Program-made: the position numbers and the translations under genes
In this document: positions 1-7,458 of the stretch, one piece after another
Layout of the letters: every line of letters starts with the position of its first letter
How positions within the stretch are numbered: position 1 is the first letter of the stretch
Notes under the pieces: model-generated
Told to the model about the DNA's origin: nothing
The model's input: only the letters and a program-made list of their open reading frames with translations
The model's database searches: none
Source: an uncultured Anaeromyxobacter sp.
Lineage (GTDB): Bacteria; Myxococcota; Myxococcia; Myxococcales; Anaeromyxobacteraceae
Assembly (NCBI GenBank): GCA_903855945.1
Contig: CAIOAK010000205.1
Coordinates: forward strand, 1-64,000
Length of the DNA stretch: 64,000 bases
Direction of reading: 5' to 3'

Positions 1-87
1 CTCCACGGCGGCGCCAGGCAGCGAGAACACCCGATTCGCGGCACCGTCATCCGCGAACGCGAAATCCCCCAGAAAAGTGTCAAGCAC
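1..87 (-). CDS. Possible 5' end of an unidentified gene (runs off window)
   Basis: The minus strand is open from a GTG at position 87 to the window edge (29 codons) and reads as plausible protein (…DTFLGDFAFADDGAANRV…). A GGAG lies directly before the GTG, and the frame is also open a little further upstream. No family can be named from so short a piece. It would be the next gene after the alkyltransferase-like gene on the same strand. It could also be chance coding-like sequence in GC-rich DNA. Confidence 0.3.
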   Translation of the reverse strand, partial: MLDTFLGDFAFADDGAANRVFSLPGAAVE

Positions 88-156
88 TCCGAGTGGAAAC
101 GACCCAAATGGCCGAAGGCCGTTTCACGGACCGTCCGCGCCGCGGACCGTCCCGCG

Positions 157-534
157 TCACCGCCGCGGCCTCCACCCGAACCGCGCCAGCGACACACACC
201 CGCGCTCGTCCACCTCCACCCCCTCGTCCTCGAGCAGCGCCCGCTGCACCGCCGACCCCATCGGGTCGAGGATCGAGATGGCTGCCGAGGCGCGGTTGCG
301 GCTGCCGAGCACCCGCTGCCACGGGATCCGGTGGCTGGTCCCCCGAAGCGCCGACAGGGCGTACCCGACCTGCCGCGCCGCGCGCGGCTTGCCCGCGACG
401 AGCGCCACCTGGCCATAGGTCGCGACGCGGCCGCGGGGGATGCGCCGGACGACCCGGTAGTAGGCCTCCCACCCCAAAGGGTGCCGTTTCGGTGACGTCC
501 CGCCCGGGGCGGTCCGGTTTCCCTTGCCAACCAC
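157..534 (-). CDS. Alkyltransferase-like protein (ATL; MGMT DNA-binding fold without the catalytic Cys)
   Basis: About 125 residues make up only the C-terminal DNA-binding domain of O6-alkylguanine-DNA alkyltransferases: a winged-helix segment (RIPRGRVATYGQVA), the arginine-finger region (ARQVGYAL) and the active-site loop. The loop reads PWQRV where true MGMT has PCHRV, so Trp replaces the alkyl-acceptor Cys. In the ATL family such proteins bind O6-alkylguanine, flip the base and hand the lesion to nucleotide excision repair rather than repairing it. The start is uncertain: the longest frame begins with a GTG at 570, but that would overlap the divergent lemA start. The GTG at 534 after a G-rich stretch avoids the overlap, and a TTG at 477 is also possible. 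It diverges from lemA. Confidence 0.8.
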   Translation of the reverse strand: MVGKGNRTAPGGTSPKRHPLGWEAYYRVVRRIPRGRVATYGQVALVAGKPRAARQVGYALSALRGTSHRIPWQRVLGSRNRASAAISILDPMGSAVQRALLEDEGVEVDERGCVSLARFGWRPRR

Positions 535-557
535 CCCCCCGACATTACGCTGGCCAC

Positions 558-1139
558 ATGACCCGTGCACGACTCCCGCTCGCAGTCCTCGCCGCCGCCG
601 CGCTCGCCGGCTGTGGCATCCAGTCCATCCCCCAGGCCAACAACGCCGTCGCCGGCGCCTGGGCCGAGGTGGAGAACCAGTACCAGCGCCGCGCCGACCT
701 GGTCCCCAACCTGGTCGCGACCGTGAAGGGCTACGCGACCCACGAGCAGGAGACCCTCGAGGGGGTGATGGCGGCGCGGGCGCAGGCCACCCAGGTGAAG
801 CTCACCGTGGACCAGCTCACCCCGGAGAACATGAAGAAGTTCGAGGCCGCCCAGAGCGGCCTCACCCAGGCGCTCGGCAAGCTCATGGCGGTCTCCGAGG
901 CCTACCCGAACCTGAAGGCCAACGAGAACTTCCGCGACCTCCAGGTGCAGCTCGAGGGGACGGAGAACCGCATCTCGATCGCGCGGCGCCGCTACATCCA
1001 GTCGGTGCAGGACTTCAACAACCTGGTCACCGTCCCGCCCACCAGCTTCACCAACAGCCTCTTCTACCACCACGCCGCGAAGCCCCAGTTCACCGCCACG
1101 ACGCCCGGCGCAGCCGAGGCGCCCAAGGTGAAGTTCTAG
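558..1139 (+). CDS. lemA: LemA family lipoprotein
   Basis: The 193-residue protein has a lipoprotein signal peptide with lipobox LAGC (lipidated Cys at residue 19), followed by the LemA helical domain. The family signature ENQYQRRADLVPNLV is at about residues 37-51 and the RRYIQSVQDFNNLV helix near 150. LemA proteins are membrane-anchored coiled-coil proteins of unclear function, commonly encoded beside TPM-domain proteins, exactly as here: two TPM genes follow at 10- and 9-base gaps, so the three form an operon. The ATG at 558 is chosen because it gives a proper signal peptide; longer frames upstream are non-coding-like. Confidence 0.9.
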   Translation: MTRARLPLAVLAAAALAGCGIQSIPQANNAVAGAWAEVENQYQRRADLVPNLVATVKGYATHEQETLEGVMAARAQATQVKLTVDQLTPENMKKFEAAQSGLTQALGKLMAVSEAYPNLKANENFRDLQVQLEGTENRISIARRRYIQSVQDFNNLVTVPPTSFTNSLFYHHAAKPQFTATTPGAAEAPKVKF

Positions 1140-1149
1140 GGAGGCGGAC

Positions 1150-1941
1150 GTGACCCGCGGCCGCGCGGCCGCCCTGGCCCTGCTGTTCGCCGTGGCGCCC
1201 CTGCGCGCCGCGCCGGCGGTAGCCGTCCCTCGCCTCACCGGCCCGGTCGTCGACGTCGCCGGGAGCATCGACGACCGCTGGGAGCGGCGCCTCTCCGACC
1301 TGTCGCGCAAGGCGCGTGCGCAGAAGGGCGGCGCCGGGCCGCAGCTCCAGTACCTGATCATCCCCACGCTCGACGGCGAGCCCATCGAGGACTACGCGAT
1401 GCGGGTCGCGGAGGCCTGGAAGCTCGGCACGAAGGGCAAGGACGACGGGGTCCTGGTGGTCGTCGCCCTGAAGGACCGGAAGGTCCGGATCGAGGTGGGA
1501 GGCGGCCTCGAGGGCGGGCTCACGGACGCCCAGTCGGGCCGGATCATCCGCGGCGTCATCGCCCCGGCCTTCCGGGAGAACCGGTACGGCGAGGGGCTCT
1601 ACGCAGCCGGGCAGCAGATCCTGGCGGCCCTGGGAGCGCTCCCGGAGGGGATGTCGCAGCCACAGCGCCGAAAGGCGGAGCCGAGACAGGTGGACATCCC
1701 GATCATCGGAGGGCTCCTCGGGTTCCTCTTCGGGATGGGAGCCCCGATCCTTGTGCTCCTCATCGTGGTCTTCTTGATCCTGCGGCTCCTCTTCGGTTCC
1801 CACCGGGGGCCGCGCGGCCCGTGGGGTGGCGGCGGCTTCGGCGGCGGTCTCGGAGGCGGTGGAGGCTTCAGCGGGGGTGGCGGCGGTTGGAGCGGCGGTG
1901 GTGGAGGCTTCAGCGGAGGCGGCGCCTCCGGGAGCTGGTAG
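1150..1941 (+). CDS. TPM-domain membrane protein (YgcG family)
   Basis: The GTG start follows a good ribosome site (GGGAGGCG). The 263 residues comprise a signal peptide (about 1-25), a TPM domain at about 28-165 with the family's GKDDGVLVVVALKDRKVRIEVG core and GLTDA segment, one transmembrane helix at about 183-210, and a C-terminal tail of Gly-rich GGGGGFSGGG-type repeats ending in ASGSW. TPM (YgcG) proteins are exported, membrane-anchored by the helix, and commonly travel with lemA; proposed roles include photosystem repair in plants and a LemA-partnered envelope function in bacteria. The tail is low-complexity, typical of the family. Middle gene of the lemA operon. Confidence 0.87.
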   Translation: MTRGRAAALALLFAVAPLRAAPAVAVPRLTGPVVDVAGSIDDRWERRLSDLSRKARAQKGGAGPQLQYLIIPTLDGEPIEDYAMRVAEAWKLGTKGKDDGVLVVVALKDRKVRIEVGGGLEGGLTDAQSGRIIRGVIAPAFRENRYGEGLYAAGQQILAALGALPEGMSQPQRRKAEPRQVDIPIIGGLLGFLFGMGAPILVLLIVVFLILRLLFGSHRGPRGPWGGGGFGGGLGGGGGFSGGGGGWSGGGGGFSGGGASGSW

Positions 1942-1950
1942 GAGCGAGAC

Positions 1951-2586
1951 ATGCCCCTCGAACGCACATTTCCGCCGCAGGCCCAGGAGCGGATCGCCGC
2001 AGCGGTCCGCCGCGCCGAGTCGAGGAGCACCGGCCAGGTGGTGCCGGTGGTGGTGGAGCGCTCCCAGCCCTACGAGGAGGTACGCTGGATCGCGGCCGTG
2101 GTCGCGGCCGCCGTCGCAACCGCCCTCGTCGAGCTCGCCTTCCCGGAACCGTCCGTGGCGGAGGTGGTGGTTTTCCAGGTCCTGGGTGGCCTCGTGGGCT
2201 GGTTCGTCGGCCGCCTCGCCCCGGTGGAGCGGCTCCTGGCCGGACGCCGCCACCAGGCGGAGGCGGTCCACGCCAGGGCCGAGCAGGCCTTCCTGGAGCA
2301 CGGGCTGCACCAGACCCGCGAGGGGAACGGGGTGCTCGTCTTCGCCTCGCTGCGGGAGCGGCGCGCCGAGATCCTGGGCGACCGGGCCATCCACGAACGG
2401 ATGGGGGACGCCGGCTGGCAGGAGGCGGTGGACGCGCTGGTGGCCAGCATGGCGCGCGGCGCGCCCGGCGAGGGCTTCGAGGCGGCCATCGATCTCGTGG
2501 GCTCGCGGCTCGCGGCGCACTTTCCCCGTGCCGAGGGAGAGGTCGTACCGAACGAGCTCCCGGACGGCCTGAACCGGGATCGCTGA
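1951..2586 (+). CDS. Second TPM-domain membrane protein
   Basis: 211 residues without a signal peptide. A short N-terminal TPM segment (ERIAAAVRRAESRSTGQVVPVVVERS) is interrupted by two hydrophobic helices (about 45-88), and the TPM body resumes with the typical EGNGVLVFASLRERRAEILGD stretch and a WQEAVDAL helix. This arrangement matches the COG3762-type proteins that follow a YgcG-type gene downstream of lemA. It lies 9 bases after the previous TPM gene. It ends 13 bases short of the convergent radical SAM gene, leaving no room for a conventional terminator. Confidence 0.82.
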   Translation: MPLERTFPPQAQERIAAAVRRAESRSTGQVVPVVVERSQPYEEVRWIAAVVAAAVATALVELAFPEPSVAEVVVFQVLGGLVGWFVGRLAPVERLLAGRRHQAEAVHARAEQAFLEHGLHQTREGNGVLVFASLRERRAEILGDRAIHERMGDAGWQEAVDALVASMARGAPGEGFEAAIDLVGSRLAAHFPRAEGEVVPNELPDGLNRDR

Positions 2587-2599
2587 GCCGACGAAAGGG

Positions 2600-3607
2600 T
2601 CAGGCGCCGCCGGGGCTCCGGAAGGAGCAGTCGGCGCAGGGGGTGAGGTCGGGCCATCCGTCGGCCAGGCGACGCCACGCATCGCCACGCCAGGCCTCCC
2701 CGAGCGGGACCGTCGAGAGCGATCCGAGCCACGGGAGGAGGCCGTCGCGTGCCGCGGGCGCGGGGCAGGGCAGGTAGCGCCCGTCCACCTCCACCCAGGC
2801 CTCCCTGCCCGCGAATGGGCACGTCCCCCTCGGCGGCGGCGAACCGTCCTCCGGCAAGTCCACGAGCCCCGTGAGCTCGACCTGGCCTCCGCCCCGGCGC
2901 GCCGTGGTTGCCGCCGTATCGACGCAGGCGACCGCCGCCCGGTTCCACCGGCGCGCTGCCTCCGCGGAACGCCGGAGCGAGGCGCCGCGCTGGGAGGGAA
3001 AGTGGACCTGGAGGTGGTTCACCTTGACCCGGTCGATCCCCTCCGCGGCGGCCATCCGGACGATGTCGGTGAGATCGGTCAGGTTCTCCTCCCGTGCGGC
3101 CACCTGGAGGCTGACGGCGCAGCGATTCCCTCCCGCCGAGGCCACCTCCTCCCGGACCCGGAGGAGGGTGCGCAGGTCGGCGAGCGCACGATCCGGGTCG
3201 CGCCCCCCGAGGAGCTGGCGATCGAGCGTCTGGTCGGAAGCCCCCCAGGAGACCTTCACGTCCGAGGTCATCGGGCAGAGGAGCCAGGCCCAGCTCTCGG
3301 CGCCCCGGAGCGGGAAGGAGCCGTTCGTGGTGACGTTCAGGAGGATGCGACGTTCGCCGCAGGCGTGGACGAGCCCGGGAAGACCCTCCCACAGGAGCGG
3401 CTCGCCCCGGGTGGAGGGCACCACCTCCCGGGGGAGGGCCGGGAGCGAATCGAGGGCCCGGAGGACGTCGGGGAGGGCGAGCCGGCGCGGGGCTCCGGGC
3501 GGTCGCACGGCGCGCGCCTCATCGGCATGCGTGGCGCACATCGGGCAGCGGAGATTGCACTCGTCCGGGTTGGTGACGAAGGTGACCCGCCAGGGAGCTG
3601 GAAGCAC
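2600..3607 (-). CDS. Radical SAM/SPASM-type enzyme, substrate unknown
   Basis: About 335 residues from the GTG at 3607. The radical SAM cluster motif CNLRCPMC supplies the three ligands near the N-terminus (Cys 17, 21, 24). A TxxGEPLL segment matches the GxE/GEP motif for SAM binding. Near the C-terminus are a CPFAGREAWVEVDGRYLPCP stretch and a CADC pair, the layout of a SPASM-like auxiliary Fe-S domain. Such enzymes modify peptides, proteins or small molecules by radical chemistry. No precursor peptide gene is evident nearby. Longer reading frames upstream would overlap the divergent XRE regulator and are not believable. The gene diverges from that regulator, which may control it. Confidence 0.8.
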   Translation of the reverse strand: MLPAPWRVTFVTNPDECNLRCPMCATHADEARAVRPPGAPRRLALPDVLRALDSLPALPREVVPSTRGEPLLWEGLPGLVHACGERRILLNVTTNGSFPLRGAESWAWLLCPMTSDVKVSWGASDQTLDRQLLGGRDPDRALADLRTLLRVREEVASAGGNRCAVSLQVAAREENLTDLTDIVRMAAAEGIDRVKVNHLQVHFPSQRGASLRRSAEAARRWNRAAVACVDTAATTARRGGGQVELTGLVDLPEDGSPPPRGTCPFAGREAWVEVDGRYLPCPAPAARDGLLPWLGSLSTVPLGEAWRGDAWRRLADGWPDLTPCADCSFRSPGGA

Positions 3608-3631
3608 CCCGTCATCGTAACCGCGGGGCGG

Positions 3632-3661
3632 TTGACAAGGCCATCCGCTCGAACGGATAAA
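3632..3661 (+). promoter_or_regulatory. Sigma-70-type promoter with embedded operator palindrome
   Basis: TTGACA (3632-3637), an 18-base spacer and GATAAA (3656-3661, 4 of 6 matches) form a promoter for the XRE-cupin gene. An inverted repeat ATCCG-N6-CGGAT (3643-3658) occupies the spacer and overlaps the -10, a position suited to repression. Transcription would begin almost at the ATG (3668), so the message may be leaderless. Autoregulation by the XRE protein is inference. Confidence 0.5.
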
Positions 3662-3667
3662 TCGGTC

Positions 3668-4327
3668 ATGCCACCTCGCAGCCCTCCTGGCGCAAGACGA
3701 CCTCGCGCGCGCGCCCGAGGCGCGCGTGTCCCCGGCCACGAGCGGGCCCATCCCGCCGCCGGCAACGATCTCACGCCGGTCCTGGGCGCCAACCTGCGGC
3801 GCCTGCGCAGCCGGCGCGGCCTCTCCCTGGAGAAGCTCGCGCGCATCTCCGGCGTCTCGCGGGCCATGCTCGGCCAGATCGAGCTGGGGCAGAGTGCACC
3901 TACAGTGAACGTCCTGTGGAAGATCGGGACCGCGCTGGAGGTGCCCTTCAGCGCCCTCATCACCAACCGCCCCGCCGCGTCCCTGCAGGTGATGCGGGCC
4001 GACCAGGCCAAGCGGCTCGCCTCCTCCGACGGCAGCTTCGTCTCCCGGGCGCTCTTCCCGTTCGACGAGCCTCGCCGCGTCGAGTTCTACGAGCTGCGGC
4101 TGGCCCCCGGCGGGGTGGAGCGGGCCGACGCCCACCCGCCCGGGACCGTCGAGAACCTGGTGGTGAGCCGCGGAAGCGTGGAGATCGAGGCGGGCGGCGC
4201 CATCCACGCGCTCGGCCCCGGCGACGCGGTGGTGTTCGAGGCCGACGCGCCCCACGCCTACCGGAACGCGGGCGACGTCGAGGCGCTCCTGTACCTCGTG
4301 ATGACCTACGCCGATACCGTGGGGTAG
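3668..4327 (+). CDS. XRE-family regulator with C-terminal cupin domain
   Basis: 219 residues: a basic N-terminal tail, an XRE helix-turn-helix at about 37-92 (LRRLRSRRGLSLEKLARISGVS, then IELGQSAPTVNVLWKI), and a cupin sensor domain at about 125-215 (HPPGTVENLVV…GDAVVFEADAPHAYRN). This is the SutR/PuuR-like architecture of one-component regulators in which the cupin binds a small ligand. The ATG at 3668 is chosen because the promoter lies immediately upstream; longer in-frame extensions run through the divergent gene. The stop is followed after 2 bases by the next ATG, so it is co-transcribed with the REC/TPR protein. Confidence 0.85.
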   Translation: MPPRSPPGARRPRARARGARVPGHERAHPAAGNDLTPVLGANLRRLRSRRGLSLEKLARISGVSRAMLGQIELGQSAPTVNVLWKIGTALEVPFSALITNRPAASLQVMRADQAKRLASSDGSFVSRALFPFDEPRRVEFYELRLAPGGVERADAHPPGTVENLVVSRGSVEIEAGGAIHALGPGDAVVFEADAPHAYRNAGDVEALLYLVMTYADTVG

Positions 4328-4329
4328 GG

Positions 4330-5670
4330 ATGGGCGGACCCACCCGCGAGTTGCTCGTCGAGCGGCGCGTCGCCTCGCCGGAGGCGGTGAGCCGCGCGGA
4401 GGCGGCGGCCGAGCGCAACGGAACGCGGGTCTGCAGCGAGCTGCTCGCGGCCGGGGAGGCCAGCGAGGGAGCGCTCGTGGCGGTCCTGTCCGAGCGCCAC
4501 GGCTGGCCGGGTGTGGACCTCTCCCGTTCCGAGATCCCGGCCGCGGCGCTGGGGCTCGTCCCGCACCGCGTGGCGCTCACCGACACCATCCTTCCCCTCT
4601 CCACGGAGGGCGGGCGGCTCCACCTGGCCGTCGCCGATCCCGACGCCTCCGCCCAGGTCCTCGACGAGGTCCGCTTCGTCACCGGCATGGAGATCTCCCC
4701 GTACCTCGCCGTGGCCGGCTCGCTCCGCAAGGCCATCCTGGAGGCCTACGGGGGCGCCCATCCCGGCTCGACGACGTGGCGCGGCGCCCGGGCCTCCCCC
4801 GGCTGCGCCTTCGCCGTGACGCCCCCCGGGGAGGTGACGCTGCCCGACGGGGAGGAGGACGTGGCGTCGTTCGAGGAGCCGCTTCCCGAGGCTTCCGACC
4901 GGGCGGAGGACGAGCGCCACATCCTGGTGGTCGATGACGAGCCCGAGATCCGGGTCCTCGTCGAGCGGGCCCTCTCGGCTCGGGGCTGGTCGGTCGAGAC
5001 CGCGCCCGACGGCGAGGAGGCGCTCGCGCGCATCGCGGCCCGGCCACCGGCCATCGTGCTCCTCGACGCCATGCTCCCCCGCATCCACGGCTTCGAGGTG
5101 GCCCGCCGGCTGCGCGCGGACCCGCGCACGCGGGAGATCCCGGTGGTCATGATGACCGCCGTGTACCGTGGCTGGCGCTTCGCCCAGGACGCCCGGGAGG
5201 CCTACGGGGCAGAGGACTACGTGGAGAAGCCCTTCCACCTCGACGACCTTCATCGCCGCCTGGAGGCGGTGCTCGAGTCCACCGCGGCCCGTGAGCCCCC
5301 CGTTCCCTCGGGAGCCGAGGTGATGCTGCGGCGTGGGCGCGAGCTCCTGCTCGCCGGCCGGATCGACGCGGCGGTGACGGCATTCGAGGAGGCCATCGCG
5401 GCCGACCCCTTCTCGGCCGAGGCCCACCACCTGCTGGCCAAGGCGCAGAAGGCCCAGGGGGAGCACTTCCGGGCCATGACCTCCTTCGAGCACGCCGTCG
5501 AGCTGCGCGCCGACTACTTCCCGGCGCTGCGAAGCCTCGCGGCGCTCTACGCGGAGAAGGGTTTCCGGCGCAAGGCCGTGGAGACCCTCGAGCGGGCGCT
5601 CACGACGGCGCCCGACGTCGTGGCCCGCGATGCGGTCCGGGCGGACCTGCTCGACCTGCTCGACGGCTGA
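4330..5670 (+). CDS. GspE-N (MshEN) / response-receiver / TPR fusion protein
   Basis: 446 residues in three parts. Residues 1-145 resemble the N-terminal GspE/PilB MshEN domain (LSERHGWPGVDLS, VPHRVAL, LHLAVADP), which in other proteins binds c-di-GMP. Residues about 197-315 are a REC domain with the acidic pair in VVDDEPEI, phospho-acceptor Asp in LLDAML, Thr in MMTAV and Lys in VEKPF. Residues about 330-440 are TPR-like helical repeats. No output DNA-binding or enzyme domain is present, so it probably works as a phosphorylation- or nucleotide-responsive scaffold. No sensor kinase is adjacent. It follows the XRE gene by 2 bases. Confidence 0.8.
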   Translation: MGGPTRELLVERRVASPEAVSRAEAAAERNGTRVCSELLAAGEASEGALVAVLSERHGWPGVDLSRSEIPAAALGLVPHRVALTDTILPLSTEGGRLHLAVADPDASAQVLDEVRFVTGMEISPYLAVAGSLRKAILEAYGGAHPGSTTWRGARASPGCAFAVTPPGEVTLPDGEEDVASFEEPLPEASDRAEDERHILVVDDEPEIRVLVERALSARGWSVETAPDGEEALARIAARPPAIVLLDAMLPRIHGFEVARRLRADPRTREIPVVMMTAVYRGWRFAQDAREAYGAEDYVEKPFHLDDLHRRLEAVLESTAAREPPVPSGAEVMLRRGRELLLAGRIDAAVTAFEEAIAADPFSAEAHHLLAKAQKAQGEHFRAMTSFEHAVELRADYFPALRSLAALYAEKGFRRKAVETLERALTTAPDVVARDAVRADLLDLLDG

Positions 5671-5747
5671 GCAGCGGACTGCCTCGCCGCGCCGCAGCCG
5701 GCGCCACCCACGAACCCCGATCCTGCCTCCGATCCGTTCAAGCGGGC

Positions 5748-5780
5748 GGCGATCGCTGCTCGCCCTTCGGGCAGATCGCC
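5748..5780 (+). terminator. Strong hairpin after the REC/TPR gene
   Basis: Perfect 7-base arms GGCGATC (5748-5754) and GATCGCC (5774-5780) enclose an inner GCCC-TTC-GGGC hairpin. It lies 78 bases after the stop and has no T-tract, so it may be a weak terminator or a structured spacer. The rest of the 261-base gap before the ammonium transporter shows only the sigma-54-like site. Confidence 0.4.
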
Positions 5781-5835
5781 CCCCGGCGGCCTCCCGCTCC
5801 CGGGGGGACCCTGCTCCGGCGCCCCATGCGGCTCC

Positions 5836-5852
5836 CGGCACGCCGGGTGCAA
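5836..5852 (+). promoter_or_regulatory. Sigma-54 (RpoN) type promoter for the ammonium transporter
   Basis: The stretch cGGCACG-N4-gTGCaa has GG (5837-5838) and GC (5849-5850) separated by exactly 10 bases, the invariant -24/-12 spacing; the only core deviations are C for T before GG and G for the first T of TTGCA. It lies about 80 bases before the start codon. Nitrogen-controlled amt genes are classic RpoN targets, which supports the call. Confidence 0.55.
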
Positions 5853-5931
5853 AGCACGGCATCTGTCGGGCGGTCGGGCGCGTGCTCGGTGCGCAGGCGA
5901 TGCGGTCAACTCCAACCCCAGGGAGAACAAG

Positions 5932-7380
5932 ATGGCAGTCGAACCCACGATCAGTGAGCTCGCGAAGAACCTCGCCGACACGCAGACCGCCCTCAACATC
6001 GTCTGGACGATGGTTGCGGGCTTCCTCGTCATGTTCATGCAGGCCGGCTTCGCGCTGGTGGAGACGGGCCTGACCCGCGCCAAGAACGCCGCCCACACGA
6101 TGGGGATGAACTTCCTCGTCTACGCCATCGGCATCATCGGCTTCTACTTCGTCGGATTCGGCCTGCAGATGGGCGGCGTCGGCTCCGCCTTCGGCGAGAC
6201 CACGCTGACGAAGGAGTTCGCCGTCAACCTGTTCGGCAAGGACTTCGGCCTCTTCGGGATGAGCGGGTTCGGACTCCCGCTCTCGATGTTCACCCCGGCC
6301 GTCGCGGCGACCTTCCTCTTCCAGATGGTCTTCATGGACACCACCTGCACGATCCCCACCGGTGCCGCCGCCGAGCGCTGGAAGATCTCGAGCTTCGTGC
6401 TCTTCAGCTTCGTCATCTCCACGATCATCTACCCCATCTACGCCAACTGGGTCTGGGGCGGCGGCTGGCTGTCCGCGCTCGGCACCAACTTCGGCCTGGG
6501 CCACGGCCACGTGGACTTCGCGGGCAGCTCGGTGGTGCACATGACGGGCGGCGTGATGGCGCTCGTCCTCGCCAAGATGATCGGCCCCCGGATCGGCAAG
6601 TACGGTACGGACGGCCGCATCAACCCCATCGCTCCGCAGAGCATCCCGCAGGTCATGATCGGCACCTTCATCCTGGCCTTCGGCTGGTTCGGCTTCAACG
6701 CCGGCTCCACCCTGTCCGGCATGGACACCCGCCTCGCCGTGGTGGCCACGAACACGATGCTGGCCAGCGCCACGGGAGCCTTCGCCGCCTACCTCTACGT
6801 GAAGATCAAGTACGGCAAGGCCGACCCGTCGTGGCTCGCCAACGGCATGCTGGCCGGACTGGTCGCCATCACGGCCCCCTGCGCCTTCGTCTCCTCCTGG
6901 GCCGCCATGCTCATCGGCGCCATCGCCGGCGTCCTCGTCATCCTCGCGGCCACGTTCATCGACGCCAAGCTCAAGATCGACGACCCGGTCGGCGCCATCG
7001 CCGTCCACGGCGTGAACGGTGCCTTCGGCATCCTCGCCACGGGCATCTTCGCGAACGGCGTCTACGGCCAGGGGCTGAACGGCGTGGCCTACGGCGTGAC
7101 CGGCCTGCTCTACGGGGACAAGGGGCAGTTCGTGGCCGAGCTCATCGGCATCGCTGCCAACATCGCCTGGGTGGTCCCGGTGACGGCACTGGCCTTCTTC
7201 CTCATCGGCAAGGTCGTCGGGAATCGAGTCGAGGCGGAGGACGAGGTCAACGGGCTCGACATCTCGGAGATGGGCGTCCACGGCTACTCCGCCGACCCCG
7301 GTCCCGGAACGGGCATCACGCCGCACGCCTACGGTGCGGCGGCATCTTCTGCAGCGGTGGCGACCGTAGTGGGGCGGTAG
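5932..7380 (+). CDS. amt: Ammonium transporter (Amt family)
   Basis: 482 residues, about eleven membrane helices. The N-terminus (WTMVAGFLVMFMQAGFALVE) and TRAKNAAHTM are typical of Amt. The pore twin-His pair is visible as HMTGG near residue 203 and VHGVNGAFG near 360, with DFAGSSVVH just before the first. Amt trimers conduct ammonium/ammonia into the cytoplasm and are usually gated by GlnK, but no glnK gene is adjacent. A good ribosome site (AGGGAGAA) precedes the ATG. The probable RpoN promoter upstream fits nitrogen control, and a strong terminator follows, so the gene is probably a single transcription unit. Confidence 0.93.
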   Translation: MAVEPTISELAKNLADTQTALNIVWTMVAGFLVMFMQAGFALVETGLTRAKNAAHTMGMNFLVYAIGIIGFYFVGFGLQMGGVGSAFGETTLTKEFAVNLFGKDFGLFGMSGFGLPLSMFTPAVAATFLFQMVFMDTTCTIPTGAAAERWKISSFVLFSFVISTIIYPIYANWVWGGGWLSALGTNFGLGHGHVDFAGSSVVHMTGGVMALVLAKMIGPRIGKYGTDGRINPIAPQSIPQVMIGTFILAFGWFGFNAGSTLSGMDTRLAVVATNTMLASATGAFAAYLYVKIKYGKADPSWLANGMLAGLVAITAPCAFVSSWAAMLIGAIAGVLVILAATFIDAKLKIDDPVGAIAVHGVNGAFGILATGIFANGVYGQGLNGVAYGVTGLLYGDKGQFVAELIGIAANIAWVVPVTALAFFLIGKVVGNRVEAEDEVNGLDISEMGVHGYSADPGPGTGITPHAYGAAASSAAVATVVGR

Positions 7381-7397
7381 CCTCGGCGCGGAGCGAG

Positions 7398-7429
7398 GGG
7401 CGCCGGCGGAATCGAGCCCGCCGGCGCCC
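7398..7429 (+). terminator. Rho-independent-type terminator of amt
   Basis: A perfect 12-base stem GGGCGCCGGCGG (7398-7409) / CCGCCGGCGCCC (7418-7429) with an 8-base loop begins 18 bases after the amt stop and is followed by a short pyrimidine-rich run. It separates amt from the antiporter gene. Confidence 0.7.
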
Positions 7430-7458
7430 TTCGGCTATCTGGAACTGGAGACGGATTC

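Noticed and set aside
1810-1941. Gly-codon-rich GGC/GGT repeat tract
   Set aside because: It encodes the low-complexity Gly tail typical of YgcG-family proteins rather than a non-coding tandem repeat or CRISPR array.
3916-4329. Upstream extension of the REC/TPR protein frame over the XRE-cupin gene
   Set aside because: The extension is Arg/Gly/Pro-rich shadow sequence; a well-placed ATG at 4330 immediately follows the XRE stop.
4306-7326. Very long minus-strand frame (about 1006 codons) opposite the REC/TPR and ammonium transporter genes
   Set aside because: Composition is His/Asp/Glu/Gly/Arg-rich with no hydrophobic structure; it is the antisense shadow of GC-rich genes, as are similar frames at 17943-21647 and 31075-32721.
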